A stretch of 64,000 bases of DNA from Agromyces laixinhei (lineage in GTDB: Bacteria; Actinomycetota; Actinomycetes; Actinomycetales; Microbacteriaceae): positions 2,356,001 through 2,420,000 of the forward strand of contig NZ_CP040872.1 in NCBI RefSeq assembly GCF_006337065.1, given 5' to 3'. This document shows, piece by piece, positions 25,482-33,512 of the stretch. Every line of letters begins with the position of its first letter. The stretch's first letter is position 1. A program made the position numbers and the translations under genes. The notes beneath the pieces were generated by a model. That model saw only the letters and a program-made list of their open reading frames with translations. It was not told the origin of the DNA and made no database searches.

Positions 25482-25639
25482 GCACTCCGCCCGAAGCCCC
25501 TCGTGCGCCCCGGCGCCGGCGTCGACCGCGCCGGCGCCCGTCGGTCGCGCTCCTCGCGGTGCAGCTTCGGCGCTACGGCCTCGCCGCGATCATCGTGCTC
25601 ACCGCGATCGGCACGCTCATCGCCTGGCTGAGCCAGTAG
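25478..25639 (+). CDS. Possible small single-TM protein with CTG start overlapping the sodA stop
   Basis: An open frame of 53 codons with high GC3. It has a Pro/Arg-rich stretch (about 3-22), then YGLAAIIVLTAIGTLIAWL, a clear membrane helix with positive charges on its N side. The only start that includes the basic part is a CTG whose last bases form the sodA stop (CTGA). Otherwise a GTG at 25559 gives a 26-residue peptide. The basic part is encoded by a GC-rich inverted repeat (25512-25538) that could instead be a terminator. Confidence 0.4.
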   Translation: MSTPPEAPRAPRRRRRPRRRPSVALLAVQLRRYGLAAIIVLTAIGTLIAWLSQ

Positions 25640-25743
25640 CACCGAAGCCGCACCGAACTCCCCAGATTCCGGCATCTCGGCTAGGATGGGAAGTTCTGTG
25701 CCAGACGACCCGGTTGGATCGGGCGAAAGGGAGGAATTCCGCG

Positions 25744-26154
25744 ATGACCACGAAATCCGTGTGGATGACCCCGGCCGCGCTCGCGCGCCTCGAAGCCGAA
25801 CTCGCCGAACTCTCGCGGCCCGGTCGAACGCTGAGCGACACCGAACAGGCCCGCGCCGCGGAGCTCCGCACGAGCGTGCGCAACGCCGAGGTGGGCCAGA
25901 AACCCGATGACGGACTCGTCGAGCCCGGCATGCGCATCGCGGTGCGATTCGACGACGACGAAGAGCCGACGAGCTTCCTGCTCGGCAGCCGCGAACTCGC
26001 CGATCTCGACGCGACGGTCGACCTCGACGTCTACTCGCCGACCTCACCGCTCGGCGCCGCGATCACCGGCCGGTACGTCGGCGACACCGTCACCTACGAG
26101 GCGCCGAACCGAGCCGTGCGGGTCACCGTGCTCGAAGCTGTGCCGTTCGGCTGA
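25744..26154 (+). CDS. GreA/GreB-family elongation factor-like protein
   Basis: A 136-residue protein. The N-terminal about 55 residues are a shortened coiled-coil (AALARLEAELAELSRPGRTLS) and the C-terminal half is the FKBP-like Gre domain (VYSPTSPLGAAITGRYVGDTVTYE). Gre factors stimulate transcript cleavage by RNA polymerase; the short coiled-coil suggests a Gre-like anti-cleavage or secondary-channel factor, not canonical GreA (about 160 residues). The ATG has GGGAGG upstream; a TAGGAT at 25681-25686 may be the -10. Confidence 0.85.
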   Translation: MTTKSVWMTPAALARLEAELAELSRPGRTLSDTEQARAAELRTSVRNAEVGQKPDDGLVEPGMRIAVRFDDDEEPTSFLLGSRELADLDATVDLDVYSPTSPLGAAITGRYVGDTVTYEAPNRAVRVTVLEAVPFG

Positions 26155-26173
26155 GACGAGATGTGCGCCGGCG

Positions 26174-26743
26174 CTATTGCCGGTGCACCACCCGATGGCG
26201 GAGGAAGACGACTCCAGAGCCGAAGGTGCGGTTCTCGATGAGCTCGAGATCCACACGTCGCTCGTGCTGGGGGAAGAACGGAATGCCGCCGCCGACCAGC
26301 ACCGGATAGACCCTGGCCCGGTACTCGTCGATCAGGTCCGACTCGGCCGCCGCGGCGGCGAGGGTCGCACCGCCGATCGCGATCTCGCTCTCTCCGGGCT
26401 CCGCTCGCAGCCGCGCGATCTCGTGCGCGACGTCGCCGGAGGCCAGACGGGCATTGCCCTGCACCTCCGACAGCGTCGTGGAGAACACCACTTTCGGGAG
26501 CGGATTCCAGAGCGCCGCCCACTCTCGCTCGGCGTCGTCGAGCGATGGATCTTGGTCGGCCGTCTCCCAGTACAGCATCGTCTCGTACAGTCTTCGACCC
26601 AGTAGGTGGACACCGACCCCACGCGCCTCGTCGATCGCGAGACGGAACACCTCCTCATCGGGAACCGTCCAGTCGAACCCGCCGTCCGGCCCGACGATGT
26701 ACCCGTCGAGCGAGACACTCATCGAATAGGTCACGCTGCGCAT
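26174..26743 (-). CDS. Dihydrofolate reductase-fold (RibD C-terminal-like) protein
   Basis: A 189-residue protein starting MRSVTYSMSVSLDGYIVGPDGGFDW, the NADPH-binding start of the RibD-C/DHFR-like family, with LLGRRLYETM (about 48-57), SEIAIGGATLAAAA and YPVLVGGGIPFFP. It probably reduces a small metabolite; no substrate is assignable. The ATG at 26743 has GAGGAGG 7 nt upstream. It is the last intact core gene before the accessory zone. Confidence 0.88.
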   Translation of the reverse strand: MRSVTYSMSVSLDGYIVGPDGGFDWTVPDEEVFRLAIDEARGVGVHLLGRRLYETMLYWETADQDPSLDDAEREWAALWNPLPKVVFSTTLSEVQGNARLASGDVAHEIARLRAEPGESEIAIGGATLAAAAAESDLIDEYRARVYPVLVGGGIPFFPQHERRVDLELIENRTFGSGVVFLRHRVVHRQ

Positions 26744-26868
26744 CAGACGTCCTCCTCTGTCACAGGGTCGACGATACGCCGGCTCGCAACTCGCCGCTGA
26801 GCGCCTTGTCTCGCCCCTGGTTTGATGGAGGCTCTGATCGTCCCGAAAGGATGAGGAGCATACCAGCA

Positions 26869-27027
26869 GTGAAGAAGTATCCGCCGGAGTTGAAGGAGCG
26901 TGCGATCCGTCTGGTGATGGACAGCCGTGATGCGAACGGCTGCGGCGGACGAACGCGATCCTGCGTAGCGCGTCGGCGTTCTTCGCGGCGGAGCTCGACC
27001 GCCCACAGAGCAGATGATCGACTACGT
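26869..27027 (+). mobile_element. IS3-family transposase (orfA) remnant with internal deletion
   Basis: The start VKKYPPELKERAIRLVMDSRD is the usual first segment of IS3 OrfA. Translation then jumps frame near 26935 to LRRTNAILRSASAFFAAELD followed by RPQSR and a stop, the typical OrfA C-terminus. About 60 residues including the HTH are missing, and the ATGA at 27014 marks where orfB would begin (MIDYV). The element is dead. It abuts a truncated JetA start on the opposite strand. Confidence 0.75.
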
Positions 27028-27029
27028 CG

Positions 27030-27130
27030 TGCGCGCCGAGGAACGACAGCATCAGCGGCGCGTTGCGGGCGCGAAGCAGCCGCCATGCTGGATGCCGCTC
27101 CCAGAGGCGTTCGAGCTCGGTGAAGTCCAT
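27030..27130 (-). pseudogene. JetA (DUF3375, Wadjet defence system) N-terminal stub
   Basis: About 33 codons, starting MDFTELERLWERHPAWRLLR then ARNAPLMLSFLG, which match the conserved start of DUF3375/JetA, the Wadjet kleisin-like subunit. The reading then runs into IS3-derived sequence (AHDVVDH). No jetB, jetC or jetD genes are in the window, so the rest of the system was lost together with the IS3 insertion or deletion. Confidence 0.6.
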
Positions 27131-27165
27131 GTGGTATGGGCGTATGACGCCCGGCCCACACTGGC

Positions 27166-27858
27166 TCATTCGAGCGTAGGACGGGCACGCTCGATCGGTG
27201 CGACCGCGGCGACGATCGCGTCGTCCCACTCGCGCCGCAGACGATCGATACGCCGGCGCTGCTCCTTGTTCAAGCCGGCCCGCGAGGGCAGCAACTCGAA
27301 CGCCGTCGCGATGTGGGCCCGAAGATCGTCGACTTGCCCCGCGGTCGCGGCAGCGAGAATGCGAGTCGCAACCCGAGCATCCACACCCTGCTCCAAGAGC
27401 CGCCAGATCTCGCGCGCGTCTTTGAAGCCCTTCTCGGAGTCAGGCCGATCGAGCAGTGCGGCGAGCTTCGAGATCGTGTGCGCCTCGATGGTCAGCAACC
27501 GCCAGGCTCCATGGCCGAGTTCATCGGTGTATTCCGCGAGGACCTCGACCTTCAGCCGAAGCTTGCCGCCGAGTTCCGACTCATGCGGCAGATAGACGTC
27601 GACATGTATACCCTCGACCTCGCCGCGCCATTTGCGGCCCTGCAGGTGCCGCGACTCCGAAACACCATCGACTGCAGAACGAACCCGCTCTCGTACTTCC
27701 GGTGAACCGATGATGAGGTCGATGTCGTGGCTGATATCGCCGCCGACGCGGAAGAACGTCGCCCACCCACCGATCAGGATCGACGGCTCGAGCTCATGTC
27801 CCAGATAGTCGAGCACGAGTACCAGATGCCCGTGGTCTCCGAGAGGGGTTTCAGTCAC
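27166..27858 (-). CDS. AbiEii-like nucleotidyltransferase toxin
   Basis: A 230-residue DNA polymerase beta-fold nucleotidyltransferase with ILIGGWATFFRVGG then SHDIDLIIG (about 25-47; the GG...DxD active site), a later acidic strand (GIHVDVYLPHESE), and the helical KLAALLDRPDSEKGFKDARE of AbiEii proteins. AbiE is a type IV toxin-antitoxin and phage-abortive system in which the toxin modifies tRNA or nucleotides. The GTG at 27858 has GGAGG 6 nt upstream and overlaps the antitoxin stop by 8 nt, so the pair is coupled. Confidence 0.78.
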   Translation of the reverse strand: MTETPLGDHGHLVLVLDYLGHELEPSILIGGWATFFRVGGDISHDIDLIIGSPEVRERVRSAVDGVSESRHLQGRKWRGEVEGIHVDVYLPHESELGGKLRLKVEVLAEYTDELGHGAWRLLTIEAHTISKLAALLDRPDSEKGFKDAREIWRLLEQGVDARVATRILAAATAGQVDDLRAHIATAFELLPSRAGLNKEQRRRIDRLRREWDDAIVAAVAPIERARPTLE

Positions 27859-28459
27859 CGGATGCCTCCGCTCGCGCCCAGTCATCGACTGCGAACCATT
27901 GCCGCCACAGAGCGCGACGGAACTCGCTGGCCTGCCAGCCCGGTTGTGCGAACAGATCCGCGTAGGTTTGCGCCCTGCTCGTGAAACCGGTCTCCCAGGC
28001 GCGTAGCGCCCGCTCATCGGCGGCCAGCACCAGCGCGGTCTCTCCTGGCGGCAGGTCATCGAGCGCGATGGCCTCGGGTACGTACACGAGCGCCGGGGCA
28101 TGGTCGGCAATCACGTTTCGCCCACCAAGGTACTGCACCGCCGCGCGCGTCCCGCCGATCGCATACTCCGGCACGCGCGGCAAAATTGCTTGGGCCGACT
28201 CGAGCGTTGTGCGGCGGGCAGACGATAACGACCTACGCGCTGCCAGCAGCATCAGAACGCGCTCCGGGTCAGTGACGCTGAACCCGCCGCCAGGATGCTT
28301 CGTCACCGCACCGATCGACGCAGGCCTGCTAAGCGCCTTGTAGGCGAGCTTTTCACCAGCCCTCGCCTCCCAGGCAAGGTCGCCCACGTTGGCCCAAGAC
28401 CGCCGCCCAGCGAGGGCGGCGTCGACGAGCGTGCGAAGCACGACATCCGTGTCCAGCAT
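27851..28459 (-). CDS. AbiEi-like antitoxin (winged-helix regulator)
   Basis: A 202-residue protein with an N-terminal winged-helix region (WANVGDLAWEARAGEKLAYK, ALSRPASIGAVTKHPGGGFSV) and a C-terminal domain including VPEYAIGGTRAAVQYLGGRN, ALVYVPEAIALDD and TYADLFAQPGWQASEFRRAL. By position and fold it is the AbiEi antitoxin/autorepressor of the adjacent nucleotidyltransferase. The ATG at 28459 is preferred to the GTG at 28462 because of GGAGG spacing. Inverted repeats lie just upstream. Confidence 0.7.
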   Translation of the reverse strand: MLDTDVVLRTLVDAALAGRRSWANVGDLAWEARAGEKLAYKALSRPASIGAVTKHPGGGFSVTDPERVLMLLAARRSLSSARRTTLESAQAILPRVPEYAIGGTRAAVQYLGGRNVIADHAPALVYVPEAIALDDLPPGETALVLAADERALRAWETGFTSRAQTYADLFAQPGWQASEFRRALWRQWFAVDDWARAEASGD

Positions 28460-28469
28460 CACACCTCCA

Positions 28470-28545
28470 CGATTCTACCGATCAATAGAGACTCAAGTAT
28501 ACCAAGTAGTAGAATCATGTTCCTACTAATCGGTAGCTTTGCGTG
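28470..28545 (-). promoter_or_regulatory. AbiE promoter region with nested inverted repeats
   Basis: AT-rich DNA carrying an outer inverted repeat with core CTACCGAT (28475-28482) and ATCGGTAG (28529-28536), imperfectly 14 nt long, and an inner one, TAGTAGAA (28507-28514) and TTCCTACTA (28520-28528). They flank and overlap the likely promoter of the abiE pair; AbiEi proteins are known to repress from such repeats. Confidence 0.5.
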
Positions 28546-28850
28546 GAGGTGGCGGCCAGCAGCATGGGTGGTAACGATCCCGTGGGGCAGGTCAACGAGT
28601 CGAACCACCCCAATCGATTTGAACCTGCGACCGCCCGCAACACACGTCGAGTCCGATCAACGCGCGACCGCCTCGAGCATGCCCGCAACGCGCCAACTCC
28701 CCCGGAAACACGCGGATCGGAGCCGGCACTAGACCTTGCATACGTCAATTCCGGTTACTCCCGGCCCGTTCATCCCGCAACTCTCGACGCGACCCCGAGA
28801 AACAGGCAAACCCCGGCAAGAAATCACTTCTCACCAAGATTCTTCACTGC
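28546..28850. other. Gene-poor accessory DNA with a partial tRNA-Pro-like fragment
   Basis: No convincing gene. A 17-bp segment at 28616-28632 is identical to part of the tRNA-Pro T-arm that is duplicated at 28851-28886, and may be an older, more decayed attachment-site scar. Confidence 0.5.
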
Positions 28851-28886
28851 GGTCGGGCTGACAGGATTTGAACCTGCGACCCCTTG
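28851..28886 (-). repeat. attachment-site copy: 36-bp duplicate of tRNA-Pro 3' end
   Basis: Identical over 36 bp to 31452-31487, same orientation. It covers the acceptor 3' strand, T-arm and variable-loop part of the tRNA and stops at the anticodon stem. The sequence beyond (GAGATTCC...) does not continue as a tRNA. Confidence 0.85.
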
Positions 28887-29117
28887 GAGATTCCAGCCCA
28901 TTTCGGGTTGGCTTCGGATGTCTCGGGAACTCGCGGATTCCCTCGTAATGACTGGGGAACCGGGCGGTTCGACAGTTCCGAGTGTACGCGGACGATGCCG
29001 GACGTTCACGGTTGATTTCGATGGGAAAGCGGTGGGCGAGGCTGAGAAGCACCCGTCTGCTAGCATCGCCCCAAATGGGGGCCAACAGCCACCCCGGTGA
29101 CATCAAAGGAGACATCA

Positions 29118-29519
29118 GTGCATCTGTCTCGACCAACTTCGAATCCTATGAGGCGGCTTGCGATCCTCGCAGCCTCATCCATCCTCGCTCTCGGCGCAGT
29201 CTTCGCCGGAGGCCCCGCCTACGCATCACCCCTCAACGAGCCCAACCAACCGGTTGCCGCGAGCGAGGCCGGACCACTCGCGTGGTGGGCCCAGTATGAC
29301 GGCGCACACATCACGACTCCCGAAAAGTGCGAGGCCCGGCGGCAGCAGCTCATCAGGGACGTTGCCTGGATCACTGCTTCAAATTCCGACTGCTGGGTTG
29401 AGTGGAGCGAGACGTGTCCCTCATCTCAATACTGGGTGGTGATGGTCCTCACTAACGGATTCGCCAGCGAGTCGGCCATCGAGCCCACGTCCACACCTCT
29501 CGTGGCAGCCTGCGGCTAA
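29118..29519 (+). CDS. Small secreted Cys-containing protein, function unknown
   Basis: 133 residues. The N-terminus has MRRLAILAASSILALGAVFA followed by GGPAYA-S, a good Sec signal peptide with cleavage after AYA (about residue 36). The mature part of about 97 residues is acidic and Trp-rich, with four Cys (EKC, SDC, ETC, AACG at the end) that could form two disulfides. The GTG at 29118 follows AAAGGAG. No family recognised. Lies inside the tRNA-Pro island. Confidence 0.65.
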   Translation: MHLSRPTSNPMRRLAILAASSILALGAVFAGGPAYASPLNEPNQPVAASEAGPLAWWAQYDGAHITTPEKCEARRQQLIRDVAWITASNSDCWVEWSETCPSSQYWVVMVLTNGFASESAIEPTSTPLVAACG

Positions 29520-29582
29520 CCCGAACAATCGACGGGGGTGCCCGGCGCCAGTCAGGGATCGGGCGCCCGCGGGAAGGAAATC

Positions 29583-29909
29583 GTGGCTTTCATAGTCCAG
29601 GCTGGGCGAATCGTGAGCGTTGCACCTACACGAAGTGGAGGGCGCTCTGCTTGGTACGAGGTCGAGGCAGACAACGTCCACCACATGGATGATTCCGACC
29701 AGGTTCAGAGTTCGACCGTCGTCTACCACGTACTCGTTTCAGACCTTCCACATCAACGACTCACCGGTGTCATGGCCAAACATGCCGGGGTGCGGATCAT
29801 CTTCGCCGGCCGCTATGACGTGGTGACCGGGGCCGAAGGCACCCGACACGAAGTCGCCGCGCATGAAATCGGCATCAGCCTGGTCGATCCGATTATCGAG
29901 TCCCTGTAG
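29583..29909 (+). CDS. Hypothetical OB-fold (SSB-like) protein
   Basis: 108 residues. The order of strands AFIVQAGRIVSVAPTRSGGR, YHVLVSDLPHQ, GVRIIFAGRYDVVTG and EGTRHEVAAHEIGISLV parallels single-stranded DNA-binding proteins (FRV..., GTRVIVTGRL, ELQADEIGPSL). No acidic SSB tail is present. The similarity is weak, so the assignment is tentative. The GTG at 29583 follows GGGAAGGAAA. SSB-like genes are common cargo of plasmids and integrative elements. Confidence 0.5.
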   Translation: MAFIVQAGRIVSVAPTRSGGRSAWYEVEADNVHHMDDSDQVQSSTVVYHVLVSDLPHQRLTGVMAKHAGVRIIFAGRYDVVTGAEGTRHEVAAHEIGISLVDPIIESL

Positions 29910-29934
29910 CCAGTGCTGCTCCTTGTGGTGCACG

Positions 29935-30720
29935 TGTCGACGACGCGTGAATACTGACCCTGTAGCGACGGGTGAATCTTGACCCTCCGACACTCTTGGA
30001 GGGTGGTTTCAGTGGAAGATTGGGCGGAGATCCGCCGACTGCACAAGGCCGAGGGGATGCCGATCAAGGCGATCGTCAGGCATCTCGGGGTGGCGCGGAA
30101 CACGGTGCGTGCGGCGTTGGCGTCAGATGCGCCGCCGTCGTATCAGCGGGCGTCGAAGGGGTCGCTGGTCGACGCGGTCGAGCCCGAGGTCCGCAAGCTG
30201 TTGCGGCTCGACGCGAAGATGCCGGCGACAGTGATCGCGGAGCGGATCGGGTGGGAGCACTCGCTGACGATCCTGAAGGACCGGATCCCGCAGATCCGAC
30301 CCGAGTACGCCGGCGTCGACCCGGCGGATCGGATCGTGCACGAGCCGGGCCAGGCGGCGCAGATGGATCTGTGGTTCCCGGAGCCTCGGATCCCGGTCGG
30401 GTTCGGGCAGGCGGCGATGCTGCCGGTGCTGGTGATGACGTTGACGTTCTCGAGGTTCCTGTCCGCGGTGATGCTCCCGTCGTCAGGCCGGGGATCTGCT
30501 GGCCGGGATGTGGCAGCTGATCTCGCAGGTCGGCGCGGTGTCCAAGACGCTGGTGTGGGATCGGGAGGCCGCGATCGGTGGGAAGGGCGTCGTCACCCAG
30601 GCGGCGGCCGCGTTCGCAGGGACGCTCGCGACGAGGGTCGTGCTCGCCCCGCCGCGGGATCCGGAGTTCAAGGGCATGACCGAACGCAACAACGGGTATC
30701 TCGAGACGTCGATCGGGTCC
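29935..30720 (+). mobile_element. IS21-family element, left part only
   Basis: It begins near TGTCGACGACGCGTGAATAC and contains two copies of a GTGAATNcTTGACCC-like repeat (TGAATACTGACCC, TGAATCTTGACCC), the multiple terminal repeats of IS21 ends. A frameshifted istA follows and ends abruptly near 30720. istB and the right end are absent, so it is immobile. Confidence 0.7.
30012..30720 (+). pseudogene. istA: istA (IS21 transposase), frameshifted and 3'-truncated
   Basis: The start VEDWAEIRRLHKAEGMPIKA and IVRHLGVARNTVRAALASD is the IstA HTH. It continues through EPGQAAQMDLWFPEP (first catalytic Asp, DDE domain) up to about 30485, then shifts frame with a short deletion to LISQVGAVSKTLVWDREAAI (second Asp) and FKGMTERNNGYLETS (Glu). 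It stops matching near 30715, losing about 200 C-terminal residues. Confidence 0.8.
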
Positions 30721-30732
30721 GGGGCCACACAC

Positions 30733-31152
30733 TTATGCGTCGAGCGCTCGCTGCCAAGCATCAGCCACCGTGATCCGAAGCTGATTCTCACCAGCGATTC
30801 TGCGCTGTCGGATGAATTCGGTGCGTTGCTCGTCCGTGGCCCCGACGTGTTCCAAGAACCGATTGAGCGACTCTGGTCCGAGATGCCAGACCAACTCGTC
30901 ACCTACTATCTCCGGTGGAGCGTTGAGGTGACGCGCCGCCACCGAAACGTACTCTGGACGAGTCTGGGTGAGCTGCTGCAGCATCTTGGTCGTCACGTTC
31001 GGATTCTGAAGGACAGCACGAACGATGTTCACGTCGTTGTCATGGAGCATGATTTCCAGGACTTCGGAGGCCGTTTCTGGCGAAGCTGCTATTTGCCACT
31101 TCTCTACGTAGGTGCCACTTCTGGCGACACGAAGGTCATCGGCGTCGCTCAC
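30733..31152 (-). CDS. LRV/HEAT-like repeat protein, hypothetical
   Basis: 139 residues, mostly paired helices resembling leucine-rich-repeat-variant repeats: ETASEVLEIMLHDNDVNIVR, AVLQNPNVTTKMLQQLTQ and YVSVAARHLNAPPE. Such proteins are protein-interaction scaffolds; no function is assignable. The GTG at 31152 has a TAGGAC hexamer 6 nt upstream. The stop codon lies only about 12 bp from the IS21 break, so the C-terminus may or may not be native. Confidence 0.65.
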   Translation of the reverse strand: MSDADDLRVARSGTYVEKWQIAASPETASEVLEIMLHDNDVNIVRAVLQNPNVTTKMLQQLTQTRPEYVSVAARHLNAPPEIVGDELVWHLGPESLNRFLEHVGATDEQRTEFIRQRRIAGENQLRITVADAWQRALDA

Positions 31153-31161
31153 GGACGGGTC

Positions 31162-31404
31162 CTATGCCCACCACTTGCAGATCGGAATCGGCGACTGGTC
31201 GCAATGCGCACTCAGCGTCCGGTACATTCCTTCGATTGGCCCGATTTCAGAGAGGATGCTCGTTCGGATCCCGATGATCATCATCACCCCTCGGCTGCTG
31301 CTACCTGCAATGTACTCCTCGTCGAACGAGTTGTTCGAGAAGTTCCACCAGTTGTACGTATCGCCCCTCTGTACACCGTCGTGGTAGGTGGTCAGGTTCT
31401 GATC
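31162..31404 (-). pseudogene. Reading-frame remnant next to the tRNA-Pro end of the island
   Basis: An open frame ends in SPIPICKWWA and has about 75 protein-like codons upstream (NLTTYHDGVQRGDTYNWWNF, NSFDEEYIAG) but no usable start before the tRNA terminator. It looks like the 3' part of a gene cut off near the attachment site. No family recognised. Confidence 0.35.
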
Positions 31405-31413
31405 GAACGCCTC

Positions 31414-31446
31414 AAAAGTCCCGGAAACTCCGTGAGTTTCCGGGAC
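31414..31446 (-). terminator. Terminator downstream of tRNA-Pro
   Basis: On the minus strand a perfect 12-bp stem (arms 31418-31429 and 31435-31446, loop of 5) is followed by TTTT, immediately after the tRNA-Pro gene. This is an intrinsic terminator of standard form. Confidence 0.85.
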
Positions 31447-31450
31447 TTTC

Positions 31451-31527
<77 letters not shown>

Positions 31528-31687
31528 ATGCCACCGGATTTCTCCGAAGACAACTTGTCCATCATAGCGGCATCCGGAGGGGTGCTCGTGCACACTCGAC
31601 CGCACCGATGATCCGTCGGCAGCCCTCGACCCGACGCCGGATCCCGGCAAGACTGGAGCGAAGGCACACCGTTCTGAGGAGGACACC

Positions 31688-33442
31688 GTGGCACGCACCA
31701 TCGCCGATCAGCTCGTCGCTCAACTCATCGATGCCGGCGTCGATCACATCTACGGCATCGTCGGGGACTCGCTGAATCCCGTCGTCGACGCCGTGCGCCG
31801 CTCAGGCGGCAAGGCGAAGGGCGGCATCGACTGGATCCACGTGCGCCACGAAGAATCAGCAGCTCTCATGGCCGCAGCCGAGGCCCAGCTCACGGGCAGG
31901 CTCGCGGTGTGCGCCGGCAGTTGCGGGCCGGGAAACCTCCACCTGATCAACGGCCTCTTCGATGCGCACCGCTCGGGCGCTCCGGTTCTCGCGATCGCAA
32001 GCCACATTCCGAGCGCGCAGATCGGCTCGGCATACTTTCAGGAGACCCACCCCGAGCGCCTCTTCGTCGAGTGCTCGAACTATTGCGAGCAGATCATGAC
32101 CGCCGTGCAATCACCTCGGGTGGTGAACTCGGCGCTTCGTCACGCGATCACCGGCCCCGGAGTGGCGGTGGTCGTGTTGCCCGGAGATGTCGCGGGGTTC
32201 GACGCATCCGCTTCATTCCCCTCGCTCGTGCCGACTGGGCCGGCGACGCTCATGCCGAACGACGCCGATGTGCGCCGACTCGCGGAGGCGATCGATGCCG
32301 CGAAGACGGTCGCGATCTTCGCCGGTGCCGGCGTCGAGGGCGCGCACGACGAGGTCATCGCCTTCGCCGAGCTCCTCAAGGCGCCGATCGGGCATTCGCT
32401 GCGCGGCAAGCAGTGGATTCAGTACGACAACCCCTTCGACGTCGGCATGACCGGCCTCCTGGGCTACGGCGCCGCCCACGCCGGCATCCACGACGCCGAC
32501 CTGCTGCTGCTCGTCGGCACCGACTTCCCGTACGAACAGTTCCTGCCCGACACCGGCAAGGTGGTCATTGCCCAGATCGATACGGATGCCGCCCACCTCG
32601 GTCGTCGCGTCAACGTCGCGCACCCTGTTCACGGTGATGTGCGCGCGACGCTCGACCGTCTCACGAGTCTCGTGAAACCGAAGAAGAGCAGTGCGTTCCT
32701 CGATCGTACGCTGAAGAAGCACCGCAAGCTCCTCGACTCCGTCGTGGGCACCTATACGGATGTCTCGGAGACGACGCCGATCCATCCGGAGTACGCGATC
32801 TCGCTCATCGACGAGGCCGCGGCCGACGACGCGGTCTTCACGGCAGACACCGGCATGGGCAACGTCTGGCAGGCCCGCTACGTGACACCCGGCCCCGATC
32901 GCCGCATCATCGGATCGTTCATCCACGGCTCGATGGCGAATGCACTCCCCCACGCGATCGGTGCGCAGCTCGCCTACCCAGAGCGGCAGGTCGTCGCGAT
33001 CGCCGGCGATGGCGGCCTCTCGATGCTGCTCGGGGAGCTGATCACCGCAGCGGCATACGAGCTGCCGATCAAGGTCTTCGTGTTCAACAACTCGACGCTC
33101 GGACTCGTGAAGCTCGAGATGCTCGTCGACGGCTTCCCGTCGTTCGGCGTCGATGTGCCGGCGGTCGACTACGCGGGCATCGCCGAAGCGATCGGATTCC
33201 ACGCCGTGCGAGTCGAAGACCCGCACGCGCTGAACGACGCCGTGTCGGCCGCCTTCGCCCACGACGGTCCGGCACTCGTCGACATCATCACCGATCCGCG
33301 CGCGCTCTCATTGCCCCCGGCGATCACAGGCGAACAGGTGAAGGGCTTCGCGCTCGCCATGTCGAAGACGGTGCTGCACGGCGGCGCCGCAGAGGCCGTC
33401 GCGATGGCCCGCTCCAATATCAGGCACCTGCCGGGTCTCTGA
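31688..33442 (+). CDS. poxB: Pyruvate dehydrogenase (quinone) / pyruvate oxidase
   Basis: A 584-residue thiamine-diphosphate enzyme that oxidatively decarboxylates pyruvate to acetate, passing electrons through FAD to membrane quinone. IYGIVGDSLNPVVDAVRRSG and HVRHEESAALMAAAEA (catalytic Glu, about 60) form the PYR domain, the middle domain has VAIFAGAGVEGA, and GDGGLSMLLGELITAA with VFNNSTLG is the ThDP/Mg motif (about 440-470). The C-terminal about 20 residues may mediate membrane binding. The GTG at 31688 follows GAGGA. Directly beyond the island, a single-gene unit. Confidence 0.94.
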   Translation: MARTIADQLVAQLIDAGVDHIYGIVGDSLNPVVDAVRRSGGKAKGGIDWIHVRHEESAALMAAAEAQLTGRLAVCAGSCGPGNLHLINGLFDAHRSGAPVLAIASHIPSAQIGSAYFQETHPERLFVECSNYCEQIMTAVQSPRVVNSALRHAITGPGVAVVVLPGDVAGFDASASFPSLVPTGPATLMPNDADVRRLAEAIDAAKTVAIFAGAGVEGAHDEVIAFAELLKAPIGHSLRGKQWIQYDNPFDVGMTGLLGYGAAHAGIHDADLLLLVGTDFPYEQFLPDTGKVVIAQIDTDAAHLGRRVNVAHPVHGDVRATLDRLTSLVKPKKSSAFLDRTLKKHRKLLDSVVGTYTDVSETTPIHPEYAISLIDEAAADDAVFTADTGMGNVWQARYVTPGPDRRIIGSFIHGSMANALPHAIGAQLAYPERQVVAIAGDGGLSMLLGELITAAAYELPIKVFVFNNSTLGLVKLEMLVDGFPSFGVDVPAVDYAGIAEAIGFHAVRVEDPHALNDAVSAAFAHDGPALVDIITDPRALSLPPAITGEQVKGFALAMSKTVLHGGAAEAVAMARSNIRHLPGL

Positions 33443-33512
33443 GGGCGTTCGCCGCGGTCGCTCAGCACGAACCGCACCTGCGGATGTCAGTGGCCAGCGC
33501 TAGGTTCGAAGC

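Noticed and set aside
28543..29100. 185-codon ORF across the att repeat
   Set aside because: It reads through the tRNA-derived repeat, has mixed codon bias and no protein-like features.
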